A stretch of 11,704 nt of DNA from DATKQI01 sp035532755 (GTDB lineage Bacteria > Pseudomonadota > Alphaproteobacteria > Acetobacterales > Acetobacteraceae). Location of the stretch: assembly GCA_035532755.1 (NCBI GenBank), contig DATKQI010000352.1:1-11704 (forward strand), read 5' to 3'. Shown in pieces: positions 1-6,998 of this stretch. The notes under the pieces were generated by a model. It was not told the origin of the DNA, did not search any database, and worked only from the letters and a program-made list of their open reading frames with translations. The first letter of the stretch is position 1. Each line of letters opens with the position of its first letter. A program made the position numbers and the translations under genes.

Positions 1-662
1 TTCGCCGGCAGCGCCTTGCCGTCCTGCACCAGCAGCAGGGGCACGGCGATGTGGTCCGCCCATTTGCGGATGATGGTCTCCAGCCGGATCGGGTCCAGGA
101 ACTCCTCGGCGTCGGGCTTGATGTGCAGCACGACCTCGGTGCCCGGCGTCTCCCGCTCGGCCGGGGTGAGGGTGAAGCTGCCGTGCCCGTCCGAGGCCCA
201 GCGCCAGGCCTCCTCGCTGCCGGCAAGGCGGGAGACCACTTCCACCCGCTCGGCCACCATGAAGGCGGAATAGAAGCCCACGCCGAACTGGCCGATCAGG
301 CTCGGCCGCTGGTCCGGCGCGGCATCGGCCACCTGGGCGCCGAAGGCGCGGGTGCCGGAGCGGGCGATGGTGCCCAGATTGGCGGCGAGATCGGCCTTGG
401 ACATGCCGATGCCGTCGTCGGCGATGGCAAGCTGCCGCCCGCCCTTGTCCGGCGTGACGCGCACCGCCGCCCCCTCGGGCAGCGACAGCGCGGGCTCGGT
501 CAGGGCGAGGAAGCGCCGGCGGTCGATCGCGTCGGCCGCGTTGGCCACCAGTTCGCGCAGGAAGATCTCGCGATCCGAATACAGCGCGTTGACCACGAGA
601 TCGAGCAGCCGCCCCACCTCGGCGCTGAAATCATGCTGTTCCGTCCGTGCCGTATCGCTCAT
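1..662 (-). CDS. htpG: HtpG, Hsp90-family molecular chaperone (5' part, runs off left edge)
   Basis: Cytosolic ATP-dependent chaperone that remodels client proteins with the DnaK system. Only residues 1-220 are inside the window, which is most of the N-terminal GHKL ATPase domain. Visible family motifs are the IFLRELVANAADA helix (residues 33-45, with the ATP/Mg-contacting Glu37 and Asn41), DDGIGM (82-87), the lid segment NLGTIARSGT (95-104) and GQFGVGFYS (124-132). Two in-frame ATGs lie 6 bases apart, at 668 and 662. I chose 662 because a GGGAG ribosome-binding site (671-675 on the complement) sits 8 bases before it and only 2 bases before the other. The gene diverges from the helicase gene with 116 bases between them, and that gap carries a heat-shock-like promoter. 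The middle and C-terminal dimerisation domains lie outside the window. Family identity is secure. Confidence 0.96.
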   Translation of the reverse strand, partial: MSDTARTEQHDFSAEVGRLLDLVVNALYSDREIFLRELVANAADAIDRRRFLALTEPALSLPEGAAVRVTPDKGGRQLAIADDGIGMSKADLAANLGTIARSGTRAFGAQVADAAPDQRPSLIGQFGVGFYSAFMVAERVEVVSRLAGSEEAWRWASDGHGSFTLTPAERETPGTEVVLHIKPDAEEFLDPIRLETIIRKWADHIAVPLLLVQDGKALPA

Positions 663-687
663 CGCCATATCTCCCGTCGCGGCGGCC

Positions 688-715
688 ATATGCCGGCACG
701 GGCGGCGTTTTTCAA
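688..715 (-). promoter_or_regulatory. Candidate heat-shock (sigma32-type) promoter of htpG
   Basis: Read on the - strand, TTGAAA (710-715) is followed after 14 bases by CGGCATAT (688-695). This resembles the sigma32 pattern CTTGAAA / 13-15 bases / CCCCATNT, with 6 of 8 matches in the -10 part. Read instead as a sigma70 promoter, TTGAAA and CATATG (687-692) are 17 bases apart, but only 3 of 6 -10 bases match. Transcription would begin near 680 and give a leader of about 18 bases that still contains the GGGAG site. htpG is a classical sigma32 target, so position and pattern agree. No transcript data are available to me. Confidence 0.5.
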
Positions 716-778
716 TGAGGGACGGCGCGACTCCGTGCCGCGCTTGCAATCCGGGCGCACCGTCCCAACCATTGGGGC

Positions 779-3289
779 ATGGAGGGATTCGCCCCCCGGG
801 TGAAGGCGGTGCTGGGGCCCACGAACACGGGCAAGACCCATCTCGCGATCGAACGGCTGCTCGCCCACGAATCCGGCATCATCGGCTTTCCGCTGCGCCT
901 GCTCGCGCGCGAGAACTACGACCGCATGGTGGCCGCGAAGGGGTTGCGCCGCGTCGCGCTGATCACCGGGGAGGAGAAGATCATCCCGCCGGAGGCGCGG
1001 TGGTTCTCCTGCACCGTGGAGGCGATGCCGCTCGACCGGCCGGTCGCTTTCATCGCGGTAGACGAGATTCAGCTCTGCGCGGACCCTGACCGCGGCCATG
1101 TGTTCACAGACCGGCTGCTGCACGCGCGCGGCCTGGTCGAAACGATGTTCATGGGCGCGGAGACCATCCGCCCGCTGCTGCGCCATCTGGTGCCGGGGGC
1201 CGTGATCGAGACGCGGCCGCGGCTGTCCCAACTCACCCATTCGGGCCCGGCGAAGCTCACGCGCCTGCCGCCGCGCAGCGCGGTGGTCGCGTTCAGCGCG
1301 GCGGAGGTCTACGCGATCGCCGAGCTGATCCGCCGCCGCCGGGGCGGCTGCGCGGTGGTGATGGGCCGGCTGTCTCCGCGCACGCGTAACGCCCAGGTGG
1401 CGCTGTATCAGGCGAAAGAGGTCGATTTCCTGGTCGCGACGGATGCGATCGGGATGGGGCTGAACATGGATGTGGACCATGTGGCCTTCGCCGGCCTGTC
1501 GAAGTTCGACGGCCATCGCCCGCGCCGGCTGGCAGCACCCGAGGTCGCGCAGATCGCCGGCCGCGCCGGGCGGGGCATGCGGGACGGCACTTTCGGCACC
1601 ACCGCGCAGTGCCCGCCCTTCTCGGACGAGACGGTGCATGCGGTCGAGAACCACCAGTTCGAGGCGCTCACCCAGCTCTGCTGGCGCAACGAGGCGCTCG
1701 ATTTCGGCTCGATCGACGCCCTGCTCGCCGGGCTGACCGCGCCGCCGCCACGGCCGGGCCTCGTGAAGGGGCAGGATGCGAGCGACCTGCTGACGCTCGC
1801 GGCACTCGCCGCCGAACCCGAAATCCGTGCCCGGGCGCGCGGGCGGCGGGCGGTGCGGCTGCTGTGGGAGGCCTGCCAGATCCCGGATTTCCGCAAGCTC
1901 GCCGATGACAGCCACGTGCGCCTGTGCGCCCGCGTGTTCGGCCATGTGAGCGGGGAGGGGTGGCTGCCGACCGACTGGCTCGCCGGCCAGATCGACCTGC
2001 TGGCCCGCGCGGACGGGGATATCGACACGCTGATGCAGCGGCTTTCGGGCGTGCGCGTGTGGTCCTACATCGCCGCCCGGGCGGACTGGGTGAAGGATGC
2101 CGCGCATTGGCAGGGGCGTGCGCGGCTGGTGGAAGACCTGTTGTCGGATGCGCTGCACGAGCGGCTGATGGCCCGCTTCGTCGATCGCCGGGCCACGCAT
2201 CTGCTGCGCCGGCTGGACGATCCGGCGGGCGAGGTGCTGCTTTCCGCCGTCACCGCACGCGGCGAGGTGGTGGTGGAGGGGCATCCGGTGGGGCATGTCG
2301 CCGGCTTCGGCTTCAGCCCCGATCCGCTGGCGGAGGGCGACGAGAAGCGCCTCGTGCTGCGGGCCGCCCGCCGCGCGCTGCGCGCCGAGATGCCGCGGCG
2401 GGTGATCCTGCTCGAATCCGCCGCCGATGCCGATTTCAGCCTGACGCCGGCGCATCGGGTGATGTGGGACGGGGTGGAGGTCGGCCGGTTGCGTGCCGGC
2501 CCGGCCGCGCTGCGGCCGCTGGTGGAGGTGCGGGAGAGCGAGTTCCTGGACGGGGCGGAGCGGGAACGGGTGCGCGCGCGGCTGCAGCGCTTCGTCGATG
2601 ACCATGTGCGCGCCGTGCTCGCCCCGCTGTTCGCGGCCACCGAGGCCGCGGCGGCGGATCCGCTGCTGCGCGGGGTTCTGCATCGCCTGGGCGAAGGGCT
2701 CGGGGTGGTGCCGGCGTGGCATGTGGAGCCGGCGCAGCGGGATGGGCTGTTGCGGCTGGGCGTGAGGGCGGGCCGGTTCGCCTTGTTCCTGCCGGTGCTG
2801 CTGAAGCCGCGGCCGATGGCCTTGCGCGCGCAGCTTCTGGCGTTGCGGCGGGGGATCGCGACGCCGGTGCTCCCGCCGGCGGGCGCGGTGGCGCTGCCGG
2901 CCCCGCCGGACTGGCCGGACGGTTGGGCGCTGCCATTGGGATGGCTGCCGGCCGGGCCGGTGCTGTTGCGGCTGGATGTGGCTGAACGGGTGGCGGGCGA
3001 GCTGATCCATCAGGTACATGCCAAGCCGATGCCGATTCCGCCCGGCCTCGCTCCCCGCCTGTCGGTGCGGGCCGAGATGCTGCCCTCGGTGCTGCGGGCG
3101 CTGGGGTTGCGCATCATCCCCGCCGCGGCGCCGGCTGCCGGCCAGTATGGCCCGCCGCTGCCGCCGCTGCTCGCCCCGCGCCGCGTGCGCGCCCCCTTCG
3201 CGGCACGGGCGGCCGAGGGGGAGGCGGAAGGGCCGTTCGCCGCGCTGGCGGCACTGCGCCGCCGCCGGGCCGGGCCTGAGCGCGGATGA
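779..3289 (+). CDS. SUV3-like superfamily 2 ATP-dependent RNA helicase
   Basis: An 836-residue helicase of the bacterial/mitochondrial SUV3 family. Mitochondrial SUV3 unwinds RNA for degradation together with a ribonuclease or PNPase. Visible motifs are Walker A GPTNTGKT (residues 13-20), the SUV3-typical TGEEK (63-67) and SCTVEAM (77-83), the DEIQ box (95-98), motif V ATDAIGMGLN (220-229) and motif VI QIAGRAGRG (258-266). A segment around 365-375 (LWEACQIPDFRK) resembles the SUV3 C-terminal region. The remaining half is Ala/Arg/Pro-rich and I recognise no further domain in it; the last 60 or so residues look disordered and basic. The ATG at 779 has only a weak GGGG one base upstream, and a GTG at 800 is a less likely alternative. 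The stop overlaps the next start as ATGA, so the S4-domain gene is probably translationally coupled. The RNA-decay role is inferred from the family. Confidence 0.9.
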   Translation: MEGFAPRVKAVLGPTNTGKTHLAIERLLAHESGIIGFPLRLLARENYDRMVAAKGLRRVALITGEEKIIPPEARWFSCTVEAMPLDRPVAFIAVDEIQLCADPDRGHVFTDRLLHARGLVETMFMGAETIRPLLRHLVPGAVIETRPRLSQLTHSGPAKLTRLPPRSAVVAFSAAEVYAIAELIRRRRGGCAVVMGRLSPRTRNAQVALYQAKEVDFLVATDAIGMGLNMDVDHVAFAGLSKFDGHRPRRLAAPEVAQIAGRAGRGMRDGTFGTTAQCPPFSDETVHAVENHQFEALTQLCWRNEALDFGSIDALLAGLTAPPPRPGLVKGQDASDLLTLAALAAEPEIRARARGRRAVRLLWEACQIPDFRKLADDSHVRLCARVFGHVSGEGWLPTDWLAGQIDLLARADGDIDTLMQRLSGVRVWSYIAARADWVKDAAHWQGRARLVEDLLSDALHERLMARFVDRRATHLLRRLDDPAGEVLLSAVTARGEVVVEGHPVGHVAGFGFSPDPLAEGDEKRLVLRAARRALRAEMPRRVILLESAADADFSLTPAHRVMWDGVEVGRLRAGPAALRPLVEVRESEFLDGAERERVRARLQRFVDDHVRAVLAPLFAATEAAAADPLLRGVLHRLGEGLGVVPAWHVEPAQRDGLLRLGVRAGRFALFLPVLLKPRPMALRAQLLALRRGIATPVLPPAGAVALPAPPDWPDGWALPLGWLPAGPVLLRLDVAERVAGELIHQVHAKPMPIPPGLAPRLSVRAEMLPSVLRALGLRIIPAAAPAAGQYGPPLPPLLAPRRVRAPFAARAAEGEAEGPFAALAALRRRRAGPERG

Positions 3290-3627
3290 TCGCGAATGCG
3301 GAAGACCGGACCTGGCAGCGGCTGGACACATGGCTGTGGTGCGCCCGCTTTCTGAAATCCCGCGCCGATTGCACCCGCCTGGTGGGCGGCGGGCTGGTGC
3401 GGATCAACCGCCAGCCGACCGACAAGGCGCATGCGAAGCTGCGGCCGGGCGATGTGGTCACGGTGCCGCTGGCGCGCACGGTGCGGGTGGTGCGCGTGCT
3501 GGCGCTGGCCCGCCGGCGGGGGCCGGCCGTGGACGCGCGGCTGCTGTACGAGGACATCGCGGAACCCGCGCCGGCGCGCCCTTGCGCGCCGGTGCAATCG
3601 GCTGCATATCCCGCCGCCGAGAACTGA
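3286..3627 (+). CDS. hslR: Hsp15-like S4-domain RNA-binding protein
   Basis: A 113-residue protein with an S4 RNA-binding fold at about residues 10-70. The typical Hsp15 opening is RLDTWLWCARFLKSRADCTRLV, followed by GGLVRINRQP and LRPGDVV. Escherichia coli Hsp15 (133 residues) is heat induced and binds stalled 50S subunits that carry nascent peptidyl-tRNA, helping to recycle them. This version is shorter and lacks most of the basic C-terminal tail; after about residue 90 it becomes a Pro/Ala-rich end. That end is encoded over a strong 12-bp DNA hairpin. The start ATG overlaps the helicase stop (ATGA), so the two products are probably made together. The helicase-S4 pairing fits a job on structured RNA or stalled ribosomes, which is inference. 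The symbol follows the E. coli name by family similarity; orthology is not tested. Confidence 0.85.
   Translation: MIANAEDRTWQRLDTWLWCARFLKSRADCTRLVGGGLVRINRQPTDKAHAKLRPGDVVTVPLARTVRVVRVLALARRRGPAVDARLLYEDIAEPAPARPCAPVQSAAYPAAEN
3568..3595 (+). other. Strong GC hairpin in the 3' end of the S4-protein gene
   Basis: GCGCCGGCGCGC (3568-3579) pairs with GCGCGCCGGTGC (3584-3595) around a CCTT tetraloop, giving 12 base pairs with one G-U. It lies inside the last codons of the S4-domain gene and 72 bases before fdxA. No T-run follows, so it is not a standard intrinsic terminator. It could slow transcription, protect the upstream mRNA from 3' exonucleases, or set different levels for the helicase/S4 pair and fdxA. 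It could also be a by-product of the GC-rich Pro/Ala codons. Confidence 0.55.
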
Positions 3628-3667
3628 TGCCTTCGATGACGCCTTTGGGGCCTGCCGGGAGTATGCG

Positions 3668-4000
3668 ATGACCTACGTGGTCACCGAGAGCTGCATTCGC
3701 TGCAAATACATGGACTGCGTGGAGGTCTGCCCCGTGGATTGCTTCTACGTGGGCGAGAACATGCTGGTGATCCATCCGGACGAGTGCATCGATTGCGGCG
3801 TGTGCGAGCCGGAATGCCCGGCCGAGGCGATCGTGCCCGACAGCGACGACCGCGCGAGCGCCTGGGCGGAGCAGAACCGGACCTATGCCGCGCAATGGCC
3901 GAACATCACCCGCAAGGGCGAGGCGCCGGCGGACGCGGACGAGTGGAAGGACAAGCCGGACAAGGCGGCCCTGTTCTCCGCGGAGCCGGGTATTCCGTAA
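3668..4000 (+). CDS. fdxA: FdxA, seven-iron ferredoxin ([3Fe-4S][4Fe-4S])
   Basis: A 110-residue cytosolic electron carrier of the Azotobacter FdI / FdxA type. All cluster cysteines are present: C9, C17 and C50 for the [3Fe-4S] centre, and C21, C40, C43 and C46 for the [4Fe-4S] centre. The extra conserved C12 and C25 are also there. The family block DECIDCGVCEPECPAEAI (38-55) and the C-terminal WPNIT motif with an acidic tail match closely, and the length is normal. The ATG at 3668 has GGGAG (3657-3661) six bases upstream; the open frame extends further 5' but that part shadows the S4 gene. It lies 40 bases after the S4 gene and is followed by a strong terminator, so it probably closes the helicase-S4-fdxA transcription unit. 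Its redox partner is not shown by the sequence. Confidence 0.96.
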   Translation: MTYVVTESCIRCKYMDCVEVCPVDCFYVGENMLVIHPDECIDCGVCEPECPAEAIVPDSDDRASAWAEQNRTYAAQWPNITRKGEAPADADEWKDKPDKAALFSAEPGIP

Positions 4001-4067
4001 AGCGTTCCGCCCGGGGCGAGAGCCCCCGGACGATATGCCTGAACGATTGGGTTGATCTGCGCCGTGT

Positions 4068-4100
4068 GCCGCCCCCGATGCGTGACGGGGGGCGGCTTTT
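4068..4100 (+). terminator. Rho-independent terminator after fdxA
   Basis: GCCGCCCCC (4068-4076) and GGGGGCGGC (4088-4096) form a perfect 9-bp stem with an 11-base loop, followed at once by TTTT (4097-4100). A smaller hairpin (CCGGGG 4011-4016 with CCCCGG 4024-4029) precedes it just after the fdxA stop but has no T-run. The rest of the 4001-4265 gap holds no convincing gene. The carD promoter should lie between 4100 and 4250, but I could not pick out a clear -35/-10 pair. Confidence 0.82.
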
Positions 4101-4265
4101 GTGGTATCGTGCCTGCCAGTCGGTATTCGTGCGGCATCTTGGCGATCCTTGCCGATGGCCGCGCGGGTTCAATGCACATACCCGTGCCGATGCGGTGGGC
4201 GTCGTCGAATCCTGAGGTTCGGCAGCGGTTTCGGCATGCGGCACATGATCCATGAGGCCGCCTGG

Positions 4266-5438
4266 ATGAAAACATCAACCGCCGCGCCGGAACCGCGCGT
4301 GAGCAACCGGCCTGCCCCCGCAGCACATGGCGCGAAGCCGGCGCCCAGGGCCGTCTCGCCCAAGCCTGTCTCGTCGAAGGCTGTCTCGTCGAAGGCTGGC
4401 GCGTCCAAGGCTAGGACTGTCGCGCCCAAATCGGCTGTGTCCAAAGCCACGGCACCGAAATCGGCCGCACCGAAGTCGGCGGCGCCCAAATCCGCCGCCA
4501 AGCCGGCCGTGCCCAAAACGCCGGCCGCGAAGCCTGCGGCGCCGAAAGCCGGAGTGAAGGCAGCGGCCCGGCCCCAGGCGGCCAAGCCCGCCCCATCTCC
4601 GGCGAAGGAAGCCGCCAAGAAGCCCGCCGCCGCCAGCCCATCGCCCGCGAAATCCGCACCCGCGGCCTCGCCGACCCCCGCCAAGCCGCTGCCCGCCAAG
4701 CCGCCCGCCGCGCCCCTGCAGGCCCGGCAGGCGGCGCCCAAGGCCCCCGTCGCTTCTCCGCCTCGTCCGATCGCCACAACCGACAAGGGCCATGCCGTGA
4801 CCGCATCCACGCCGACCGCCGCAGCCGTGCCCGCCGCTCCGGCGCCTGTCGCCGCCGTACCTGCCGCCGCGCCCGCCCCTGTGGCTGCCGCGCCGAAGCC
4901 TGCCGCGCCCGACCTGCGCCCGGTGCTGACCCAGCGCCCGATGGGAAAGGACGAGCATTATGTGGAGGGCGATTACGTGGTCTATCCCACGCACGGCGTG
5001 GGCAAGGTCGAGCGGATCGCGGTGGAGGAGATCGCGGGCCACAAGCTCGAACTGATCCACATCACCTTCGAGGAGAACCGGATGACGCTGCGCGTGCCGG
5101 TGGCCAAGGCGCGCACCGCCGGGCTGCGCAAGCTCGCCACACGCAAGATGTTCGACGAGGCGCTGGCCATCCTGAAGGGCCGCGCGCGCATCAAGCGCAC
5201 CATGTGGTCGCGCCGGGCGCAGGAATACGAGGCGAAGATCAACTCCGGCGATCCGCTTTCCATCGCCGAGGTGGTGCGGGACCTGCACCGCAACGCCGGC
5301 CAGCCGGACCAGAGCTTCAGCGGGCGGCAGATCTATGAGGCGGCGATGGAGCGCCTGGCCGCCGAACTGGCAGCACTCGACAAGACCGATCGTTTCACCG
5401 CGGCGGCCAAGCTCGAAGCGTTCCTGAAGTCGCTGTAG
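4266..5438 (+). CDS. CarD/CdnL-family RNA polymerase-binding regulator with a long histone H1-like N-terminal tail
   Basis: A 390-residue protein in two parts. Residues 229-390 are a CarD/CdnL domain: the Tudor-like RNAP-interacting module (YVEGDYVVYPTHGVGKVERI, 232-251, then a beta-rich stretch to about 300) and a helical DNA-contacting C-terminal part containing TMWSRRAQEYEAKINSGD. CarD/CdnL proteins bind the RNAP beta subunit and stabilise open complexes, notably at rRNA promoters. Residues 1-225 are low-complexity Ala/Pro/Lys/Ser with 26 Lys, 9 Arg and only 4 acidic residues. Near-repeats such as APKSA make this part resemble histone H1 or AlgP-type tails. The ATG at 4266 is chosen because GAGG (4254-4257) lies 8 bases upstream; the ATGs at 4101 and 4236 lack a site. 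An internal ATG at 4941 would give a tail-less 165-residue form but has no visible ribosome-binding site. The tail's function (non-specific DNA binding or anchoring) is inference. Confidence 0.9.
   Translation: MKTSTAAPEPRVSNRPAPAAHGAKPAPRAVSPKPVSSKAVSSKAGASKARTVAPKSAVSKATAPKSAAPKSAAPKSAAKPAVPKTPAAKPAAPKAGVKAAARPQAAKPAPSPAKEAAKKPAAASPSPAKSAPAASPTPAKPLPAKPPAAPLQARQAAPKAPVASPPRPIATTDKGHAVTASTPTAAAVPAAPAPVAAVPAAAPAPVAAAPKPAAPDLRPVLTQRPMGKDEHYVEGDYVVYPTHGVGKVERIAVEEIAGHKLELIHITFEENRMTLRVPVAKARTAGLRKLATRKMFDEALAILKGRARIKRTMWSRRAQEYEAKINSGDPLSIAEVVRDLHRNAGQPDQSFSGRQIYEAAMERLAAELAALDKTDRFTAAAKLEAFLKSL
4366..4395 (+). repeat. Perfect 15-bp tandem duplication in the carD tail
   Basis: CTGTCTCGTCGAAGG occurs twice head to tail (4366-4380 and 4381-4395) and encodes two copies of a Val-Ser-Ser-Lys-Ala unit. 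The unit is a multiple of three, so the frame is kept. An exact copy suggests a recent duplication, probably by slippage. Confidence 0.85.
4452..4496 (+). repeat. Three imperfect 15-bp units in the carD tail
   Basis: GCACCGAAATCGGCC (4452-4466), GCACCGAAGTCGGCG (4467-4481) and GCGCCCAAATCCGCC (4482-4496) each encode Ala-Pro-Lys-Ser-Ala. The unit has the same length as the neighbouring duplication at 4366-4395. The substitutions are mostly silent, which points to selection for the peptide unit or to an older duplication. Confidence 0.8.
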
Positions 5439-5464
5439 CCAGCGGGCTCCCACCCATGAGGTGA

Positions 5465-5479
5465 ATGCGCCAGGCGCAT
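5465..5479. promoter_or_regulatory. 15-bp palindrome upstream of the first MFS gene (possible operator)
   Basis: ATGCGCC-A-GGCGCAT is a perfect inverted repeat with 7-base arms and a single central base, lying 26 bases after the carD stop and 105 bases before the transporter ATG. The short centre suits a dimeric repressor site better than an RNA hairpin. No regulator gene lies nearby, and in GC-rich DNA such palindromes also arise by chance. Confidence 0.3.
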
Positions 5480-5584
5480 GGCGGCGATGCCGCGATGTGC
5501 CCGGCGCGGGGCTGGATCGGCCCGTCGAACGCCGCCAATCTCGCTTCCGACCCGCGATGGAACAGCGGGCATGGAGGAGCGAAG

Positions 5585-6898
5585 ATGGCCTTGGCCCCGA
5601 AAACGCCGAAACTGCGCGGCATCCAGCGCACGGCGCTGACCATGCTGGTGGTCAGCGGCTGCGTGAATTATGTCGATCGGGCCACGCTCGCCATCGCCAA
5701 CCCGCTGATCCGCAAGGATCTCGGCCTGTCCATCGCCGACATGGGGCTGCTGCTGTCAGCCTTCCTCTGGGCCTATGCCTTCGCGCAGCTCCCGACCGGG
5801 GCGCTGGTGGACCGGGTGGGGCCGCGCAAGCTGCTGGCCGTCGGCCTCGGGCTCTGGTCCTTCGCACAGGGCATGGCGGGGCTGGTGACGGGCTTCGGCC
5901 AGTTCTTCATCGCGCGCGTGCTGCTGGGCGTGGGCGAGGCGCCGCAATTCCCCACCGGCGCGCGCGTGGTGCGGGACTGGTTCAACGTGAAGGACCGCGG
6001 CTTCGCCACCGGCGTGTTCAACTGCGCCTCCACCCTTGGCACCGCCATCTCCGCGCCGCTGCTGACCGTGCTGATGCTGCAATTCGGCTGGCGCTGGATG
6101 TTCGGCTTCATGGGCATCGCCGGCATCATCGTCGCGCTCGTCTGGTACTTCGTCTATCGCGACCCGACGGCGACCATGCTGTCCGCGCAGGAGCAGCGGC
6201 ATCTGGTGGACGGCGACGAGACGGGCGCGGCCCAGCGCGTGACGTTCGGCGAATGGCGCCGGCTGTTCGCCTTCCGCACCACCTGGGGGATGATCCTGGG
6301 GTTCTTCGGCACCGTGTACCTCACCTGGGTGTACATGACGTGGCTGCCCGGCTATCTGGAGATGCAGCGGCACATGAGCATCCCGAAGACGGGCTGGGTC
6401 TCCTCCATCCCGTACCTGTTCGGCGTGATCGGCAGCCTGTTCGGCGGCTGGCTGGCAGACCGGCTGGTGGTGCGCGGGCTCTCGCCGGTCAACAGCCGGA
6501 AATACCCGATCGTGGTCAGCCTCGCCGGCATGGCGATCTTCACCGTGATCGCGGCGGAAACGCCGAGCAACGCGGTGGCGGTGGCCTGCATCTCGGCGGC
6601 GATGTTCCTCGGCTATGTGTCTTCCGCCACGTCCTGGGCGCTGGTGTCGGTGGCCGCGCCCGCCAACTGCACGGCCTCCCTGGGCGGGATGCAGAACTTC
6701 GGCGGCTATCTCGGCGGCGCGCTCGCCCCCACCATCACCGGGTTCATCGTGCAGGCCACCGGCTCGTTCACCCCCGCTTTGCTCACCGGGGCGGCGATCG
6801 GGCTTGCTTCCGCCATCATCTATCTGTTCGTGGTGCGCGACCCGATCACCGAATCCGATCTCGGCGCGGCGGTGTTGCGCGGGGCGGCGGCCGAGTAA
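5585..6898 (+). CDS. MFS transporter, anion:cation symporter (ACS) type
   Basis: A 437-residue inner-membrane carrier with the usual 12 hydrophobic segments. Signatures of the ACS family (GudP, DgoT and ExuT relatives, which take up hexonates, hexuronates and other organic anions with protons) are NYVDRATLAIANP (residues 28-40) at the end of helix 1, loop motif A GALVDRVGPRK (72-82) and GEAPQFPTG (117-125). A second loop with GGWLADRLV lies in the C-terminal half. The ATG at 5585 is chosen because GGAGGAG (5573-5579) lies five bases upstream; the same open frame extends 120 bases further 5' without a site. The probable substrate is an organic acid or sugar acid, but no catabolic gene is adjacent to narrow it. 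A hairpin right after the stop suggests a single-gene transcript. Confidence 0.88.
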   Translation: MALAPKTPKLRGIQRTALTMLVVSGCVNYVDRATLAIANPLIRKDLGLSIADMGLLLSAFLWAYAFAQLPTGALVDRVGPRKLLAVGLGLWSFAQGMAGLVTGFGQFFIARVLLGVGEAPQFPTGARVVRDWFNVKDRGFATGVFNCASTLGTAISAPLLTVLMLQFGWRWMFGFMGIAGIIVALVWYFVYRDPTATMLSAQEQRHLVDGDETGAAQRVTFGEWRRLFAFRTTWGMILGFFGTVYLTWVYMTWLPGYLEMQRHMSIPKTGWVSSIPYLFGVIGSLFGGWLADRLVVRGLSPVNSRKYPIVVSLAGMAIFTVIAAETPSNAVAVACISAAMFLGYVSSATSWALVSVAAPANCTASLGGMQNFGGYLGGALAPTITGFIVQATGSFTPALLTGAAIGLASAIIYLFVVRDPITESDLGAAVLRGAAAE

Positions 6899-6929
6899 CC
6901 GCGCCCGCATGCCTGGGGCGCGGAGGTTT
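6899..6929 (+). terminator. Probable terminator after the ACS transporter
   Basis: CCGCGCCC (6899-6906) and GGGCGCGG (6916-6923) form a perfect 8-bp GC stem with a 9-base loop, beginning at the base after the TAA stop. Only a short TTT (6927-6929) follows, after a 3-base gap, so termination may be partial. Confidence 0.5.
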
Positions 6930-6943
6930 CATGGTGCGGTGCA

Positions 6944-6962
6944 ATAAGGTGAGGTAGCTTAT
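6944..6962. promoter_or_regulatory. Imperfect palindrome in the AT-richer leader of the DHA2 gene
   Basis: ATAAG (6944-6948) and CTTAT (6958-6962) are inverted repeats 9 bases apart, 37 bases before the DHA2 transporter ATG, in the most AT-rich patch of this gap. Drug-efflux genes are often controlled by TetR or MarR repressors binding such sites, but no such regulator is in the window and I could not identify a clear -35/-10 pair. Confidence 0.2.
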
Positions 6963-6998
6963 CATCTCCCTGATCGGCTTCTTCCTGTTATCGGTGCC

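Noticed and set aside
659..3331. 890-codon open frame on the - strand opposite the helicase
   Set aside because: It is antisense to a gene with complete helicase motifs. Its product is Arg/His/Gln/Pro-rich low-complexity sequence, as expected of a shadow frame in high-GC DNA.
4101..4265. Longer 5' extension of carD from the ATG at 4101
   Set aside because: It begins one base after the T-run of the fdxA terminator, has no ribosome-binding site, and its composition differs from the tail; GAGG supports the ATG at 4266.
4275..5453. 392-codon Gly/Arg-rich open frame on the - strand opposite carD
   Set aside because: The glycine-rich repeats are the mirror image of the Ala/Pro/Lys codons of the CarD tail; no ribosome-binding site or family motif is seen.
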